This document shows, piece after piece, positions 34,959 through 47,003 of a stretch of 64,000 nucleotides of DNA; position 1 is the stretch's first letter; every line of letters begins with the position of its first letter. A program made the position numbers and the translations under genes. Source of the stretch: Patellaria atrata CBS 101060 (taxonomy: Eukaryota > Ascomycota > Dothideomycetes > Patellariales > Patellariaceae). Location: positions 341,929-405,928 of the forward strand of contig MU006100.1 of the NCBI GenBank assembly GCA_010093705.1, read 5' to 3'. The notes beneath the pieces were generated by a model that was not told the DNA's origin, did not search any database, and saw only the letters and a program-made list of their open reading frames with translations.

Positions 34959-35683
34959 ATGGCAAACCCACGCCCAAACCCATCCTACACCCTCCGCCCC
35001 GCCCTCCCCTCCGACATCCCCTCCATAACCTCCCTACTCGCCTGGTACATCACCAACACCGTCATAACCCTCGCCCACACCCCGCAAGCCCCAGAACAAA
35101 TTCTATCAGCCTACAACACCATCAAATCCCAACACCTCCCTTACATTGTAGCCTGCAACGACCAGGATCCAGGGGAGATCTACGGGTACATCTACTGTTC
35201 CGGTTTCCGCGCCGCCAGAGCGGGATACAAGCATACCGTCGAAGTGAGCCTGTTCTGCCACCAAGAGCACGTAAATAAGGGGATCGGGACCGTGTTGTTG
35301 AGGAAGTTGATTGAAGTCTTGAGGGAGCCGAGGAGATTTCCTGAGTATGGTTGCGCGGAGAGGGCCGAGGGGAGTAAAGTTAGGATTGTGATAGGTAGGT
35401 ATAGTTGTAGATGTAGGAGTGTCGGCCATTTGTCTGTTGTGGATTGTCTGGTCTTCGCTAATACTTCACAGCGTGTATGTCTGTGGATGAAACTGCAGCA
35501 AGGGGTGGTCTCGCTCTCAAGGAGTGGTATGAACGTTTCGGTTTCGAGCAAGTGGGACGCTTTCACAAGGTTGGGTATAAGTTTGACCGTTGGTATGTTA
35601 TTTTTCTTCAGTCTCTTAGGAAAGAACTGATTTCTCGGTTTCCTAGGGTCGACACGATATATCTGCAGCTCGAGCTCTGGTAG
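34959..35683 (+). CDS. GNAT N-acetyltransferase, phosphinothricin-acetyltransferase-like
   Basis: Acetyl-CoA-dependent acylation of a small amine is the likely reaction; the substrate is unknown. Three exons (34959-35394, 35472-35592, 35647-35683) give 197 residues. It starts YTLRPALPSDIPSITSLLAW as in pat/bar-type enzymes. The acetyl-CoA-binding motif A is VEVSLFCHQEHVNKGIGTVLL. The spliced C terminus reads EWYERFGFEQVGRFHKVGYK then FDRWVDTIYLQLELW, exactly the GNAT ending; without the introns the frame runs into unrelated sequence. It sits tail-to-tail (218 bp) with the methyltransferase. Such enzymes are often self-protection or tailoring functions. Confidence 0.88.
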
Positions 35684-35901
35684 TATAGTTGTTAGGGTAT
35701 ACATAACACATGGCGCTCAGAGTATATGGTCTAGGGATCTAGTTTTATTTGTCCGTTAGGACACTTATTTGCTCCAACATCATATCATACTATACACTCA
35801 TCGTCTCGTAATCCGGAAAATACGGCCATAGTGTTTTCTGGGAGACCTCTCCACTTTCCGGTAACGCCAAGGACTAATATCTCCAGTGAGAAATAAGCTT
35901 C

Positions 35902-37183
35902 TCAAGTGAATTTTGGTTTTTGACCCGTGACAAAGACGCTGGGTAGTTGTCAGTTCTGAACTCATGAAGTAATAGAAAAGGCTAAAATACTTACGCCTTC
36001 GTGTACGAATGCATCTTATTACTACGAACTTCCTCCCTCACCTTTGCTAAAAGAACTTGAACTTCGGCCGGCTCCCAGCCATTGCGGGTGAATAGAGCCA
36101 TAGTATAGTTCTCCATCCCACCCTCCAGAAGGTGGACTTGATAGTATCGTCCGATTTCTTTCAGTTGTTTGTTCTTTGGCCAAGGTCCAATCGGTACGAT
36201 TTTCTCCGTCTCCTGTACGTCCGTGTAGCCAGCGGCTTCGAGCCACTTTGCCATATATGGAATCTGGTCAAAGTTCAACCCTATTTTGGCCGCAATGTCG
36301 TGGAATGTATTCTCCCACTGACGCGAATAGGAATCTTCCGGAAACGACCCATCGTCGCAATGAAAATGAGTACGAATTTCAGAGACTTCAATCTTCCCTC
36401 CAGGTTTCAGATGCTTATACGCTTGGCTCAAGAAGTGTGACCAATGGCTGATTGCGCCTCCAAGAGTCCTAACGTGGATAAAATCGAAACGATCTTCTGG
36501 CCAAGTCCAGTCCTGTGCTAGGTCATCGATCTCGAATTTTATATTAGATGGTACTACAAGGTTTTAATTAGATCACTAGTCGGATGACAAGTGGCAAGAG
36601 CTTACTATACCCCAGCTTGGTTGAATTGGACTTAAGTCAACGCCTGTAACTGTTGCTTGAGGGTATTTGTCCGCGACTATGGTGGATATTTGCGTTAGTA
36701 TGATCTCGTAGGTATAGGTTGCGCGCAGTCGTAAGTATTTAACAACTAGACAATTCTGCATGCATACCATCTATGGCCCAGATGCCAGTGCCAGTTCCAG
36801 CATCCATAATATCCTGCGCATGTTCCAAATTGGTCACGCATAGTTCACCTCCTAAACATAACATGAAAATATGATGTTGGAGGTCGAGCCGATCTTGCTC
36901 GCTTTCATCGTTGGGAAGGAGATATTGGCCCGCACGGTAGGCGTGATATGTGTGTCCATTCTCATATGTATAGTTGAATATTGAAGAACTCGCAGATTGA
37001 GTTTCGCTCAATACGCTCTCGTAGTCGGAAGTAAGTGAGACGTTGTCCTGTCATGGATGTTAACATCACTTTATGAGGGAGAGCTCTTAGTCCGTCGGGT
37101 ATGGGAATAAGAAGATCGGCACTTACGTCCGCCTCAATCGGCTGCTGGCTATGGTTCGGCTCTGAATCCTCCATGCCCGTCAT
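35902..37183 (-). CDS. LaeA-like SAM-dependent methyltransferase
   Basis: A class I methyltransferase of the fungal LaeA/UMTA-like group. Five exons (37183-37127, 37047-36768, 36676-36611, 36553-35995, 35938-35902) join to 332 residues. Before the fold: YTYENGHTYHAYRAGQYLLP and NDESEQDRLDLQHH. SAM motif I is DAGTGTGIWAID, followed by VTGVDLSPIQPSWVPSN, then WTWPEDRFDFIHVRTLGG and LKPGGKIEVSEI. The last intron (GTAAGT at the apparent stop) restores the usual ending VFVTGQKP, so a stop at 35991 would be false. The start is either 37183 or 37174. Members are often in or next to secondary-metabolite clusters and may methylate small molecules or act as regulators; this one cannot be told apart. 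It is divergent from the P450. Confidence 0.87.
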
Positions 37184-37562
37184 CAGATGAGATGCGCCTC
37201 TTGTTGTACTGTAGCACGGTTGGCACACCGCTACGGTGCTTTGAATGGAGGAAATGAACAACTCGGTGTGCTCGTATGCTGTATCACAGGTTGAGAGGTA
37301 ACAGGTGCAAATTCAGAATTCAAAAGTAGTTACCAGACTCTTTAGCGGCACTTGTCAGCTACTTTCCTCACGGAGGATGCCGTTCTTGGGGAGCTCCTGG
37401 CGGGCTTGGTGGTTGAATTCAGGGCCGACAACCCCACACGCTACCCCTTGACCTCTTCCAGATTATACGGGCAGAGTTACCGTCGGTTGGCCCTCTGTAA
37501 TTACACAAGATGTTGCACGATTCTTGATTGATGTACTTGTACGGCATATGCAGTGTGACACC
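37184..37562. promoter_or_regulatory. shared divergent promoter of methyltransferase and P450
   Basis: A 379-bp intergenic region between two start codons that face away from each other, which would allow joint control. It contains CGG-N6-CCG at 37371-37382, a spacing compatible with a Zn2Cys6 activator, and a CCGTCGG near 37482. The factor is unknown. Confidence 0.4.
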
Positions 37563-39318
37563 ATGATCAAATCTCTTCTTCAAAGGTAACGTGAACCTTT
37601 AACCCCCAACGGCATACGCAGTCGCATACCGGACAACGCGCCGATATCTGGAATTGATGTGCTTCGACCCGAGCTTACGGTCGGCAGTCCCAATCGCCTG
37701 GTCTTCGGTCCCTTCTTTCTTTTCCTCCTCCTGATTTTCGTGAAACGACGTTATTTCTCCCCGATCAGTGATATACCGGGTCCGTTTTCAGCATCTTTTG
37801 GTCATTGGTGGCAATGGAGACGGACGCTGAAAGGAGGAACTGAGAAAGAGACTATTGCGCTCCATCAAAAGCATGGTATACTAGTATTATCCTTTTATAT
37901 ACAACAGAGACTAACTGGTTTGCGATTGTAGGGAATTTTGTTCGAATCAGCCATAAGGAGGTCAGCATAGGCCATCCTGATGCGATCAAGGCACTTCTTG
38001 TTGCGCCTTTACCAAAGGTATTCCAATCCGGGATTGACCGAAATGATTGGAAGCTGATTGGTTTGTAGGGGAGCTGGTATCAAGTATTCAATCTTCCTGA
38101 CAAGAGATATGTGAACCAAATGGGAGAGTTGGATCCAACGCGTCATATCCACAAGGCCAGAAATGTTGCGCCAGGGTACGCATTTTCCAATGTGATCAAA
38201 TCTGAACCCTACGTCGATGAGGCTATTCGAACTCTTGAGGATCAGCTTGGAAAGTTGTCCCAGGATAATAAAGAAGTGGATTTCTCGCAATGGTTCAATT
38301 GGTATGGGTTCGATATCCTAGGCGAGGTCACATTCTCGAAGAGTTTTGGGTTTCTAAAGGAAGGGCGTGATGTCGGTGACTCTGTCGCAAATACCGCTAT
38401 ATTGGCTGTTTATATATGTATTATTGGACATGTGTATTGGCTCCATTCATGGCTCCTCGCGAATCCCTTGATTGACAAATTCAACCTACGACCGTCACTC
38501 CACATTCTGGATACCTGCTTCGCAGCTCTTGACGCTCGGAAGAAGAGCGGTGAGGCTAGAAAAGATATGGTCGAGCAATGGAAAGAAACAAGAGCAAAAC
38601 ACCCGGATCGTATGGAAGAAAAAGAGATTCTGGCTGGATGTCTTGTCAACATCGGCGCTGGCGCTGATACAATCAGCTCTGCATTGCAAGCATTTTTCTA
38701 TCACGCAATACGGACTCCAGGAGTGTATAATCAATTGCGAAAAGAGGTAGATGAAGCACAAGCACGAGGAGAATTGTCAGCGGTAGTATCGCATGCTGAA
38801 GCGCAGAACCTACCATATCTTCAGGCGACAATCAAAGAAGCCCTGAGGTTTCACACTCCCATCGGCTTTGGATTCCCTCGCGTCGCACCGGCAGGCGGCA
38901 TAACAATCCTCGATCGCCACTTTCCGGAAGGCGTAACGCTAAGCGTGAACCCATGGGTGATCCACCGCAACAAGGAACTCTTTGGAGATGATGCTGATGT
39001 CTTCAATCCTGATCGGTGGATGGATGCTGAGCGCGCGAAGGAGATGAATAAGTACATGATTCCAGTAAGTACTAGAAGGAAAGTTGTATCTATGACCGTG
39101 TGACTGATCTGATGCCTCAATAGTTTGGTGCTGGTTACAATCAATGCCCAGGTCGCCACCTTGCACATATGGAACTTTCTAAGCTCACGGCTACACTGGT
39201 AAGAGATTTCGATATCGTCCAGGTAAATCCGAAGCAGGAGTGGAAGTTTGAAACGCACTTCACGGCTGTGCCGTATGGGTGGCCTTGCAAAGTAAGGAGA
39301 CGCAACCGGGGAACTTGA
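37563..39318 (+). CDS. cytochrome P450, pisatin-demethylase-like (CYP57 type)
   Basis: A microsomal monooxygenase. Exons: 37563-37585 (tentative), 37622-37875, 37932-38017, 38069-39064, 39124-39318; 517 residues. An N-terminal anchor lies near 39-52 (GPFFLFLLLIFVKRR), then DIPGPFSASFGHWW. Hallmarks: ISHKEVSIGHPDAIKALL, QMGELDPTRHIHKARNVAPG, I-helix GAGADT, ExxR as KEALRFH, FNPDRW, and the haem loop FGAGYNQCPGRHLA. These fit the pisatin demethylase/CYP57 clan. The second exon has no in-frame ATG, so a short upstream exon (MIKSLLQ) and a 36-bp intron (GTAACG...CGCAG) are proposed; this intron is short for the genome and the first exon is the weakest part. Substrate unknown; detoxification or metabolite tailoring are likely. 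Confidence 0.87.
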
Positions 39319-40765
39319 ACTTTGACAGTGAGAAAGAGCTGGATGAATAAGATGCCGTTGACAGTTTTGACTTTTGGATTATAATATCGTAATTAGAGGA
39401 TCAGGTCATTGTCGTCTGATACGAGGACAGTATGGTGGTATTTTAGAAGTATTCAAGATTTGTTAGAATAAGGTATCTTAGGAAGCTGGAGATATTGGAT
39501 CAGTCTTAGGTTTTACGCAAATTATACCCGACCTCAAAGGAGATGCTCATATGTGGTAAGGTCGGGTATGACTACGGTGCCTATTAAGGGAGGAGCAAAC
39601 AGCTCTTCTCGTTCCTTCTATCACGGGCCGGTAGAGGTCCCTGATCGGTTAGTTCCTAACCCAACCTGCCTTACCATCATCTTAACTTCTCCGCTGTGTT
39701 CGAGTCGATGATCAAGGGAGCTTGATGGCATAACGTAGTTCTTGTTTCTACTGTTACTTTTGACGACTTGCACACAGTCTTACGAAGGAGAGATCTGGCT
39801 ACGCATCGAGCGCCTTTTTTTCATTATTCAGAGTTCACATTCTACTTGAATAGAAGGTCTTAGAGCAATTATGGGATACAACTTTTGGCGATGCTGGTGC
39901 TGGACGACATCTTGTGGTGAAATTACCTTGCGCGCGGAGATGGTGATAAGGAGGAGAAAATGATATTATGAAGATGAAGCGCAGCGCGCACTGAGGTGCA
40001 CATGAGGAAATAGATACTAATCACCTGCGTAATATGTCTCTTTGCTTCATTTGACCCGTTATTCGGATGTGCTTATTAGCTGTTTTTCATGTAACTCGTA
40101 TCGCATGGAAGAATGGCACTGTACAGAGAATTTACTAAAATCAGTTGTTCAGCAGCTGCAGCACAGGCATCACAAAACCACTTTATGAAGTCTTTGCTGT
40201 GCTTTCGTGCATTACTAATATAAATACTAACTTTTGCTCATCCTAAAGAGTCCATAAGTCGCCGATGAAGAGTGATATGAATGAGTCCTGTGATTCATTG
40301 AACCTGTACCTGCTGCAGATGCTGATTTTCCAAACCAAAGGGAATAGGAAATGATAAGAATTTGTAAATTTTTAGAATTAGGAGAAAGATGGAAGGGATG
40401 AAAGAGAAGAAATTAGGGAAGAAGTTAGAAGAAGGGATAGTTTTCAGCAACAATGGAATAAGAGTTAGACCGGAAAGGAGGTGAAAGGTGAAAGGTATGA
40501 AATAGAAATTATTACTAGCTGTACCTCAGTGCATATGAAAAGAGGGAATGGGGTATGAAAGGTGATAGGTAAAAATCAAATTTGGAGTATAACGCACCAT
40601 ACCCCAACTGCGGCAATCTATCAGCAGTATGCCGACTGTGAGGAGATGAAGCGCTAAATATCGTGATCAGTCGGAACCCTAGACTGAACCTCACCGACTT
40701 AGCCACACCATCGTTGCAAGTGACTAAGCTTCCTACCCAGAAAATCATGATCCAGAAGAGCATCA
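39319..40765. other. intergenic, convergent
   Basis: 1.4 kb between the 3' ends of the P450 and the next gene. No gene or repeat stands out. Confidence 0.5.
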
Positions 40766-41857
40766 TCAAATCTGATGAAACCTCTTCGCAACTCCTTCAG
40801 CGGAGAACCTCATGCCGGTTTTATCAGCCAACCTCCTAGCAACAATAACCCAAAGCTCTTCTGTAACTTCCCCATAAGCCTCAACCAGAATCTCATCCAT
40901 CCTAGCATTCCACTTCTCTTGAAATGTATCACCCTCAGCCTCACCATCCTTCATCTTCCCACGTCCCCAACCACCACCAGTCAAGAACCTACGTTCTTTC
41001 TCCTTGACGCGCAAGTGCATGTAGTCCCTAGGATCAAAATCGGTATCGCCCTCGCGAGCGGCGATGCGGGGACCATTGCGCACAAAGCGCCCGTAGACTG
41101 CGGCCTCGGTGAAGGACGGTTCTTTGCCAGCTTTGATGCGCTCGTGGTTCATGTGCCTGACAATGCCGTTCCAGGACATCCTCTTGACGACACGGAGGTG
41201 CTTGATGAGATGGTTCTCAGGGTCATCTTCAGGCATGGGACGACGCTCACGCGGATGGGGAATAGATGTACCGGCAATCCCAGGAGTGAGGTTAAGCGCC
41301 ATCTTCATCTTGTGCGCTTGGGTTGGTGGTGGGAGGTTGTTACGGTCGCGACTGAATGGGGGAGGGGAAACACGACGGCGGGTTTGCGAGTTGGAGGATC
41401 CTGGTTGCTGAGGTGAATTCGCAAATGGGTCAGGGAAGTAAGGACTTTGTGTAGTTGTTGGTGTGCCTGGAGGTTCAAAAAGAGGAGAAGGTTCAGTGAT
41501 ACGAGGACGAATGGGAGTTGGAGGTCCGTCGAATTGATCTGGGGCATCGGTTGTCATTGTCTCTTCTCGATCGAAGCGGAAGCGGGCATTGTGAAATGGG
41601 ACAATTTGTCGAATTCCAGTGCCCGGATTGAACTGTTTGCCCATGAGATGGGGACGTTTCTCGCTGCTAGGAGGCGAGAGGTGCTCATTGTTGCGCTTGG
41701 TGGATGGAGGCGTGCGCACGCGGGTATGGTTGGCGGCAACATTATTTGAAGGGTGAGCTGGTTGCATTGGAGTGCTCGGCTCTGGTGGAGGCTGGTCCGT
41801 ATATTGTAGGTGAGAGTTGGTGTTACCGCCGAAGTTATCGTAATCGTTGGGATTCAT
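40766..41857 (-). CDS. conserved disordered protein with C-terminal helical (Myb/SANT-like) module
   Basis: An intronless frame of 363 residues from MNPNDYDNFGG. Residues 1-215 are Pro/Ser/Gln/Thr-rich and likely disordered. From about 225 it becomes ordered: DPENHLIKHLRVVKRMSW, then NGIVRHMNHERIKAGKEPSF and TEAAVYGRFVRNGPRIA, a pattern like a helix-turn-helix that chooses its target by a short sequence (small nuclear proteins with this motif are common in filamentous fungi). The end, RMDEILVEAYGEVTEELW then VIVARRLADKTGMRFSAEGV, looks like a second helical repeat. A DNA- or chromatin-related role is suggested only by this resemblance; I cannot name the family. Confidence 0.7.
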   Translation of the reverse strand: MNPNDYDNFGGNTNSHLQYTDQPPPEPSTPMQPAHPSNNVAANHTRVRTPPSTKRNNEHLSPPSSEKRPHLMGKQFNPGTGIRQIVPFHNARFRFDREETMTTDAPDQFDGPPTPIRPRITEPSPLFEPPGTPTTTQSPYFPDPFANSPQQPGSSNSQTRRRVSPPPFSRDRNNLPPPTQAHKMKMALNLTPGIAGTSIPHPRERRPMPEDDPENHLIKHLRVVKRMSWNGIVRHMNHERIKAGKEPSFTEAAVYGRFVRNGPRIAAREGDTDFDPRDYMHLRVKEKERRFLTGGGWGRGKMKDGEAEGDTFQEKWNARMDEILVEAYGEVTEELWVIVARRLADKTGMRFSAEGVAKRFHQI

Positions 41858-43055
41858 GATGATCAGAGGTTCTCTGCATTTTGGAGTGTTAGTCCTAGTT
41901 GGAGGTTTGCTGATAAGCAGTAAGGATATGGAGGTTATTGGAGTTTGCTTTGAAAGTGATGCATCGGTGATGTCACAACATCATCAAAACAACTCGAGAC
42001 AGGCAACTCTTTTGATGACTCGCAATACAGAGATCAACTTACCAATGGTCAGAGGCGACGAGTATCCTCAGCTGCGTCACCTACTGCTTTGCGCGTCTCA
42101 CAGTTCTGGTCGCAAGGCTCTTTGAGAATTGTCTTACTTACTGCCGACCGAGCTGGGGGAGAGGAACGTCGATTGATACTTGTCAAGAGTGAGGTGTAGA
42201 AAAGTTCGTTGAGATGTCAAAGTTGACTTTATAACAAAGCGGGAACTAGCGGTGGAAGTTGTTGTGTGCGTGTGTAGAGGGACAGATGATATTTTGCATC
42301 CGGATGCGCTGCTGGGCTCATTCAAGAGACGTCGGTGAAGACCACCGATGCATCAAATCCTCGCCGAATTAGGAAATGCGGGATTTCTAGCCACTTGATT
42401 GGAGGAGTAGGCCGCATACGGTAAGACACAGGACTAAAAGTGCAGGAAGAGACATATTGTTCCTATTGTAGGAGCAGCCATAGAATATGATCATGCTTGA
42501 TGATGCTCGACGCCTGCTGCTATTGAGGTCCTGGTTGAATTTCCGGATTTTTCAACGACGTCTATCACCGTGAGCTATTCCATCTTCGACTTCGACGCCT
42601 TCTACTAACGGGAGCGAACCGGATGTTAGTATGATATCTTACCTAGAAGCGTAGGCGCTGGAAGTCGACAGTTGATATGAAGTTCCGTTCTTTGATAAAG
42701 GGTGAACCCGAGTGAAGGAAGACAGCACATGTGGATACTACACGAGAGAACCAAAGAATAGATTAGGATTGCGAGGAGGTACTTGAAAAATCTACACGAA
42801 AACGTCCGATAAAAAAGATCCCGAAATCAGAGGTTACCGCCGTCAAGGTCGAGCAAATTCATCCCCGCCTCCTCCCAAACGCCGTTTCATGCCTGTATTC
42901 CTCTCAATGCCGTAACTCCTAAGTGCGATGACGTCCTTATTGAAACCGTATTTGTTTTAAAAGGCCTTACAGTCCGCTTCCCACTAGCAGAGGCGAAGAA
43001 GACATCCATGACTGCAATATTTTCCGTAAAGTCGTAGTGTTGAGATAGCTAGAGT
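41858..43055. other. intergenic
   Basis: Upstream of the 363-residue gene and downstream of the 66-residue gene. A 40-codon minus frame at 43009-42887 (MDVFFASASGKRTVRP at its start) with no known family is the only candidate; an in-frame GTAAGG donor makes splicing uncertain. Otherwise nothing is seen. Confidence 0.4.
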
Positions 43056-43256
43056 CTAGCGGATGGCCATGTATGTTGCTGTTATCTCCTGGTGGGCTGC
43101 GCGGGCGAGATGCTTGGTTTCCCTCTCCTGAGGAGCTTGGAGCTTCTTTGTTGGCTTATCTCTCCTGAACATGGATTGGAGGAGGGCCCTAGTGGAGCTA
43201 TGCGACGATGTTGTATGCATAGAAGCAGAGTCAGAGGTGCTCGACGAAGAGTACAT
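43056..43256 (-). CDS. small Ser-rich protein of 66 residues
   Basis: Starts MYSSSSTSDSASMHTTSSHS and ends with a charged helix (MFRRDKPTKKLQAPQERETK, then HLARAAHQEITATYMAIR). The layout, a low-complexity Ser/Thr head and a basic amphipathic tail ending EITATYM, recalls a group of short fungal proteins of unknown function; I cannot name it. No signal peptide or membrane segment. The frame is intact and has no intron. Confidence 0.5.
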   Translation of the reverse strand: MYSSSSTSDSASMHTTSSHSSTRALLQSMFRRDKPTKKLQAPQERETKHLARAAHQEITATYMAIR

Positions 43257-44128
43257 TGTGGAAAGTTTGTATCTTTTTATGACTGATGTGATGTTGCTGA
43301 CGATAGGATTGCTCAGGATGTCGACGAAGGATTCAGACTGTGAGGAGATAAGAGTGATTGATGTGATGAGGGATGAGAAGTATGAAAAGGGGACCTGAGG
43401 GTTCCTTATATAGACAAGACATCAACTCAGCCATTACGGTCAACACCCATAAAGCCATAGACTCATCATTGGATATCCCGCTATAGCTAGCACATATCAC
43501 AGCATGCACCCTACAATGGAGCCAGCCTATACAGGAGGTTCTACCAATGAAAGTTTGAGTCCCTCACCGATAATCCCGAGGGGATAAAACCGAGCATCCT
43601 TTCCCGAGCGCCGTTCTGCAGGTGGGATTCAGTTGTTGACCCGTTGCTATCATTAGACGGGGGCTTTTAGCATCGGTGAACGCGGTAAAACACATATACG
43701 AAATGATTGATAATCTCATCCTGGACAACAAAGTTTAAACACAACGAGTACTGATTTTAGTTTGGACATAAGGCGCGGTGGTGTCGATTAGCAGAAGGAA
43801 AGGAGTTGACGTTAGGAAGAACGGTGTTCAGTGCTCGGGTGACTCAGAGCAAGGGAAGGAAGTGGCTTAAGCCAAAGGAAGAAAAGTCGGTTCCCCGAAA
43901 AGGAAATCGGCTTGACCATATCTAGACACCTTGAGGTGGTTTTTTTGAAGCGCTTCACAGCCGCATTCATCGCGTACAACTGCGGCTTTTGAGGCAGCAA
44001 TTTATCTATATCTTCAGTCCGTGCATCTACACGACTAAAATTCAGGAAAAAAAAAAAAAAAAACAATCACTGTCTGTCATAGGGTGTAAATCATTCACGG
44101 ATTAGTTAGGTTCTACTACCTTAGCATT
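43257..44128. other. intergenic next to the retrotransposon fossil
   Basis: No gene seen. It contains an A17 homopolymer (44047-44063) and presumably the promoter of the 66-residue protein at its left end. Confidence 0.5.
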
Positions 44129-44662
44129 TCTCGGATTGCTACGGTAGCTGAAAAGATGCATGCTTGATTCTTAAAGAGTGGTTCTATCTAGCTGTTATAT
44201 ACTACAGGTGTGTACTAAAAAGACGGAACAGTATGAAATCTGCGTCTTAGAAAATAACGAAAATAGTACCAACAGTAAGAACTAAAAGATAGTGCTGTAT
44301 CAGATTAGTAACCCTGGTTATTCCGATACCATAGTCCGTGGCGAAATAAGCGAGCAGCACGTTAATCCTGGTTGCCGATTGTCAGATATATGAATAGCTG
44401 ATAGATTGAAGAATGTCGCTTGATTCTACAAATGAGAGCTGCAGAGAGCTGATTATATACAACAGTATTGTCCCAAGACGAACGTTCCGTAACAGACGGG
44501 ACGGAGACATACTAATCGTACTAAACACGACTAAGAGACGATGTTATCGTGTTTTCTATCTCTTTCGGTTAGACGATACAAAAGAGGGTAAGTGACCACG
44601 CTATGCTAGGGTCAGTGGTCGGCGATCAGCACGACCGATCAGAATAAAGGATGGGAGAAACA
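44129..44662 (-). repeat. 3' LTR of the copia fossil
   Basis: About 245 bases (44129-44374) match the partial LTR at 49663-49911. The rest, up to about 44662, is taken as the U3 side because it runs to a purine/GGT-rich tract at the end of the coding region. The inner border is approximate. Confidence 0.65.
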
Positions 44663-46592
44663 CAACTGCCACCACTGCCACCACTACCACCACCAGGATA
44701 TCTAGTCTGACACCGATACCCAAGTTGTTTAAGGAAGATCTGGTGTTTCTGAGGGTGAAGTATCTTAGTTGATCCGTCAGCTGGCATCTTTGCTGTAGGT
44801 TTCCAACCGATCTTTATATTCCTTAATTGAACCTCTTGACGTAGCCAGTGCTGGTGTATATCTACGTGTCGAAGCTTGGTTGATAGTCTAGGTGTATCTG
44901 TCTGAAGGAGGCGTATAGTTTGCAGATTATCACAAAGGATAGATATCTCGTGCTCTGGGTCAAAAGCTATTCGTTCAAAGAGTCTCTTCCACGAGATCAG
45001 CTCTCTAGCAGTCAGTAAGAGAGCAAGTAGCTCAGCTTCAGTGCTAGAGGTGGTGACTGTATTCTTCTTCGTAGCTTTCCAGTCAACAGCACCTCCAAAC
45101 AGTAGGAACAAATACCCCTAAGAACTTTTTCTATCCGTAGTATCGTCAGCAAAGGAGGCGTCTGAAGCGCATTCTAAGATAGTAGTATTGACTCTGTTTG
45201 AATACTGCATAGTTAGGTATCTACAATCTACTAGATATCTGATCGTCTGCCTAGCGGCATCTATGTGCCGTTTGTAACAGGCTAGAGCCTAGTGGTATGA
45301 GCGCGCCCTGCATCCGAAGATCAGCCAGTAATATTTTCCTCAAACCTGCCTTCAGACTCTTCTCTTCTTCTTTATCTTGATTGTAGATAGCATCTGGACT
45401 AGATAGTTGGAACACAATTACTAGAGGCCGCTCATACCGTTCTGACGGGTTAGTGAGAAATTTCGACAGGTCGGAGGCTGCTTTGGCTACTTCAGGCCGA
45501 GTGGCAACGCTGGCTTCTAAGCCTCAAGATCTCGTACTACACGGATGCCTAGGAAGTACTGGAGATCTCCAAGGTCTTTCATAGGATATCTAATCATCAA
45601 ATTTGCTTTAAACTCCTCTAGTCGATCTGTATCTTCAGGAGAGTACTAGATCATCGACGTAGAAGAATACCGTGAGCCAGCTGTTAGAGTATAAGCAGTT
45701 GACTCCTGAGACCTCCGAGAGGCCCATCTCTTCGAGAGTAGCGGAGAGCAATTTCCACCAGAGTAAAGGGGATCTCTTCAGTTCATATAAGGCTCTCTTC
45801 AGTTTTATAACATGCTCAAGGCTGGAAAGCCATCTGGTGGGAGCAGTACACTTCTTCGTCAAGTATACTGTTCACGAATGCGTTCACCGCGTCTAGATGT
45901 GTAGCTTTCAAGCTAAAAGCAGCTGCAATCGATAGCAGGGTTCTCATAGTACGTAGGGCTAGAGTAGCAGCAAAGGTATCCAGTTGGGTGTGTTGTAGAT
46001 CACCTCGTACGCAAAGCCTTGCTTTGAATTTATGGAGGAGTTCATTCTCATCAAATTTGTATGTGAACACCCGTCTTAGTGGCACTATTTCTACGCCAGG
46101 AGCTAGGTCGGATCTCCTAACCATTTCAAAGGTGCCCCTCTCTTTTAGCTCACTGTATTCACGGGTTGCTGCTGCAATCCACTGGTCTCTGGAGTTGTTT
46201 GAGAGCTTGCTTCCAGTGGTCCGGTGGAGCTGGTAGTTCAACATGACGAGAACGACCTGAGGACTTGAGCTCCTTTTTAATTGATGCTAAAAACGTCGCA
46301 AACATAGCGTCGTGACTTCTTCTCGTGGTCATTCGAAGCTTAAGCTCTCTCCCGAACTATTCCTTGAGCTAGTTCTTGAGATAGCTGCTCCTCTGGAGCG
46401 TCAAAATAAGGTTCACCTAGTGACTCAATAGGTGGCTGACCTGAAGAGCTGACCTCTGATGGTGGCTCTGTTCTGCTAGGGCTTTCATCTGGTGTAGTTC
46501 GTGGAGTAAGCATCTGTACTGGAGTTTCAATTTGGTTGTCCGTAGCTGGTGACTTAGTTAAGGAGGAGCCAGGGGCTGATCTAGGGGCTATT

Positions 46593-46885
46593 TTCTCCCC
46601 TTTTTGAGCAGGATAATCATCCTCATCTAGGACAACCGGATACTCAGCTTGCATAGCCATTACTCTGAGTGCTGGGGGTATCTCCACAAGCTCAATCACC
46701 TCTTCAATGGCATCGCGTAGCACGTGTCCTATATCTAGAGCTTTGAGATCGTAGAACTCATTCTCAGTAAAACGTACGTCTCTGGAAGAGATCACTCTTT
46801 TTCGGATTGGAATCCAGATTCTGAAGATGTTTGACGAGTCGTATCCGACGAGATATCCAATATGGGCTCTAGGATCTATCTTATT
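46593..46885. repeat. left arm of a 293-bp inverted duplication around the gap
   Basis: Reverse complement of 47619-47911, apparently identical over all 293 bases by eye. Part of the copia fossil. Confidence 0.9.
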
Positions 46886-47003
46886 AAGCTTTGGTATATT
46901 CTTATTCAGCACGTAGGCTTTGTAACCGTATACTTTCAGGTGGCTGAGGTTAGGTTTACGACCAGTCACCATCTCGAAAGGGGTCTTCCAGTTGAGCCGC
47001 TTC

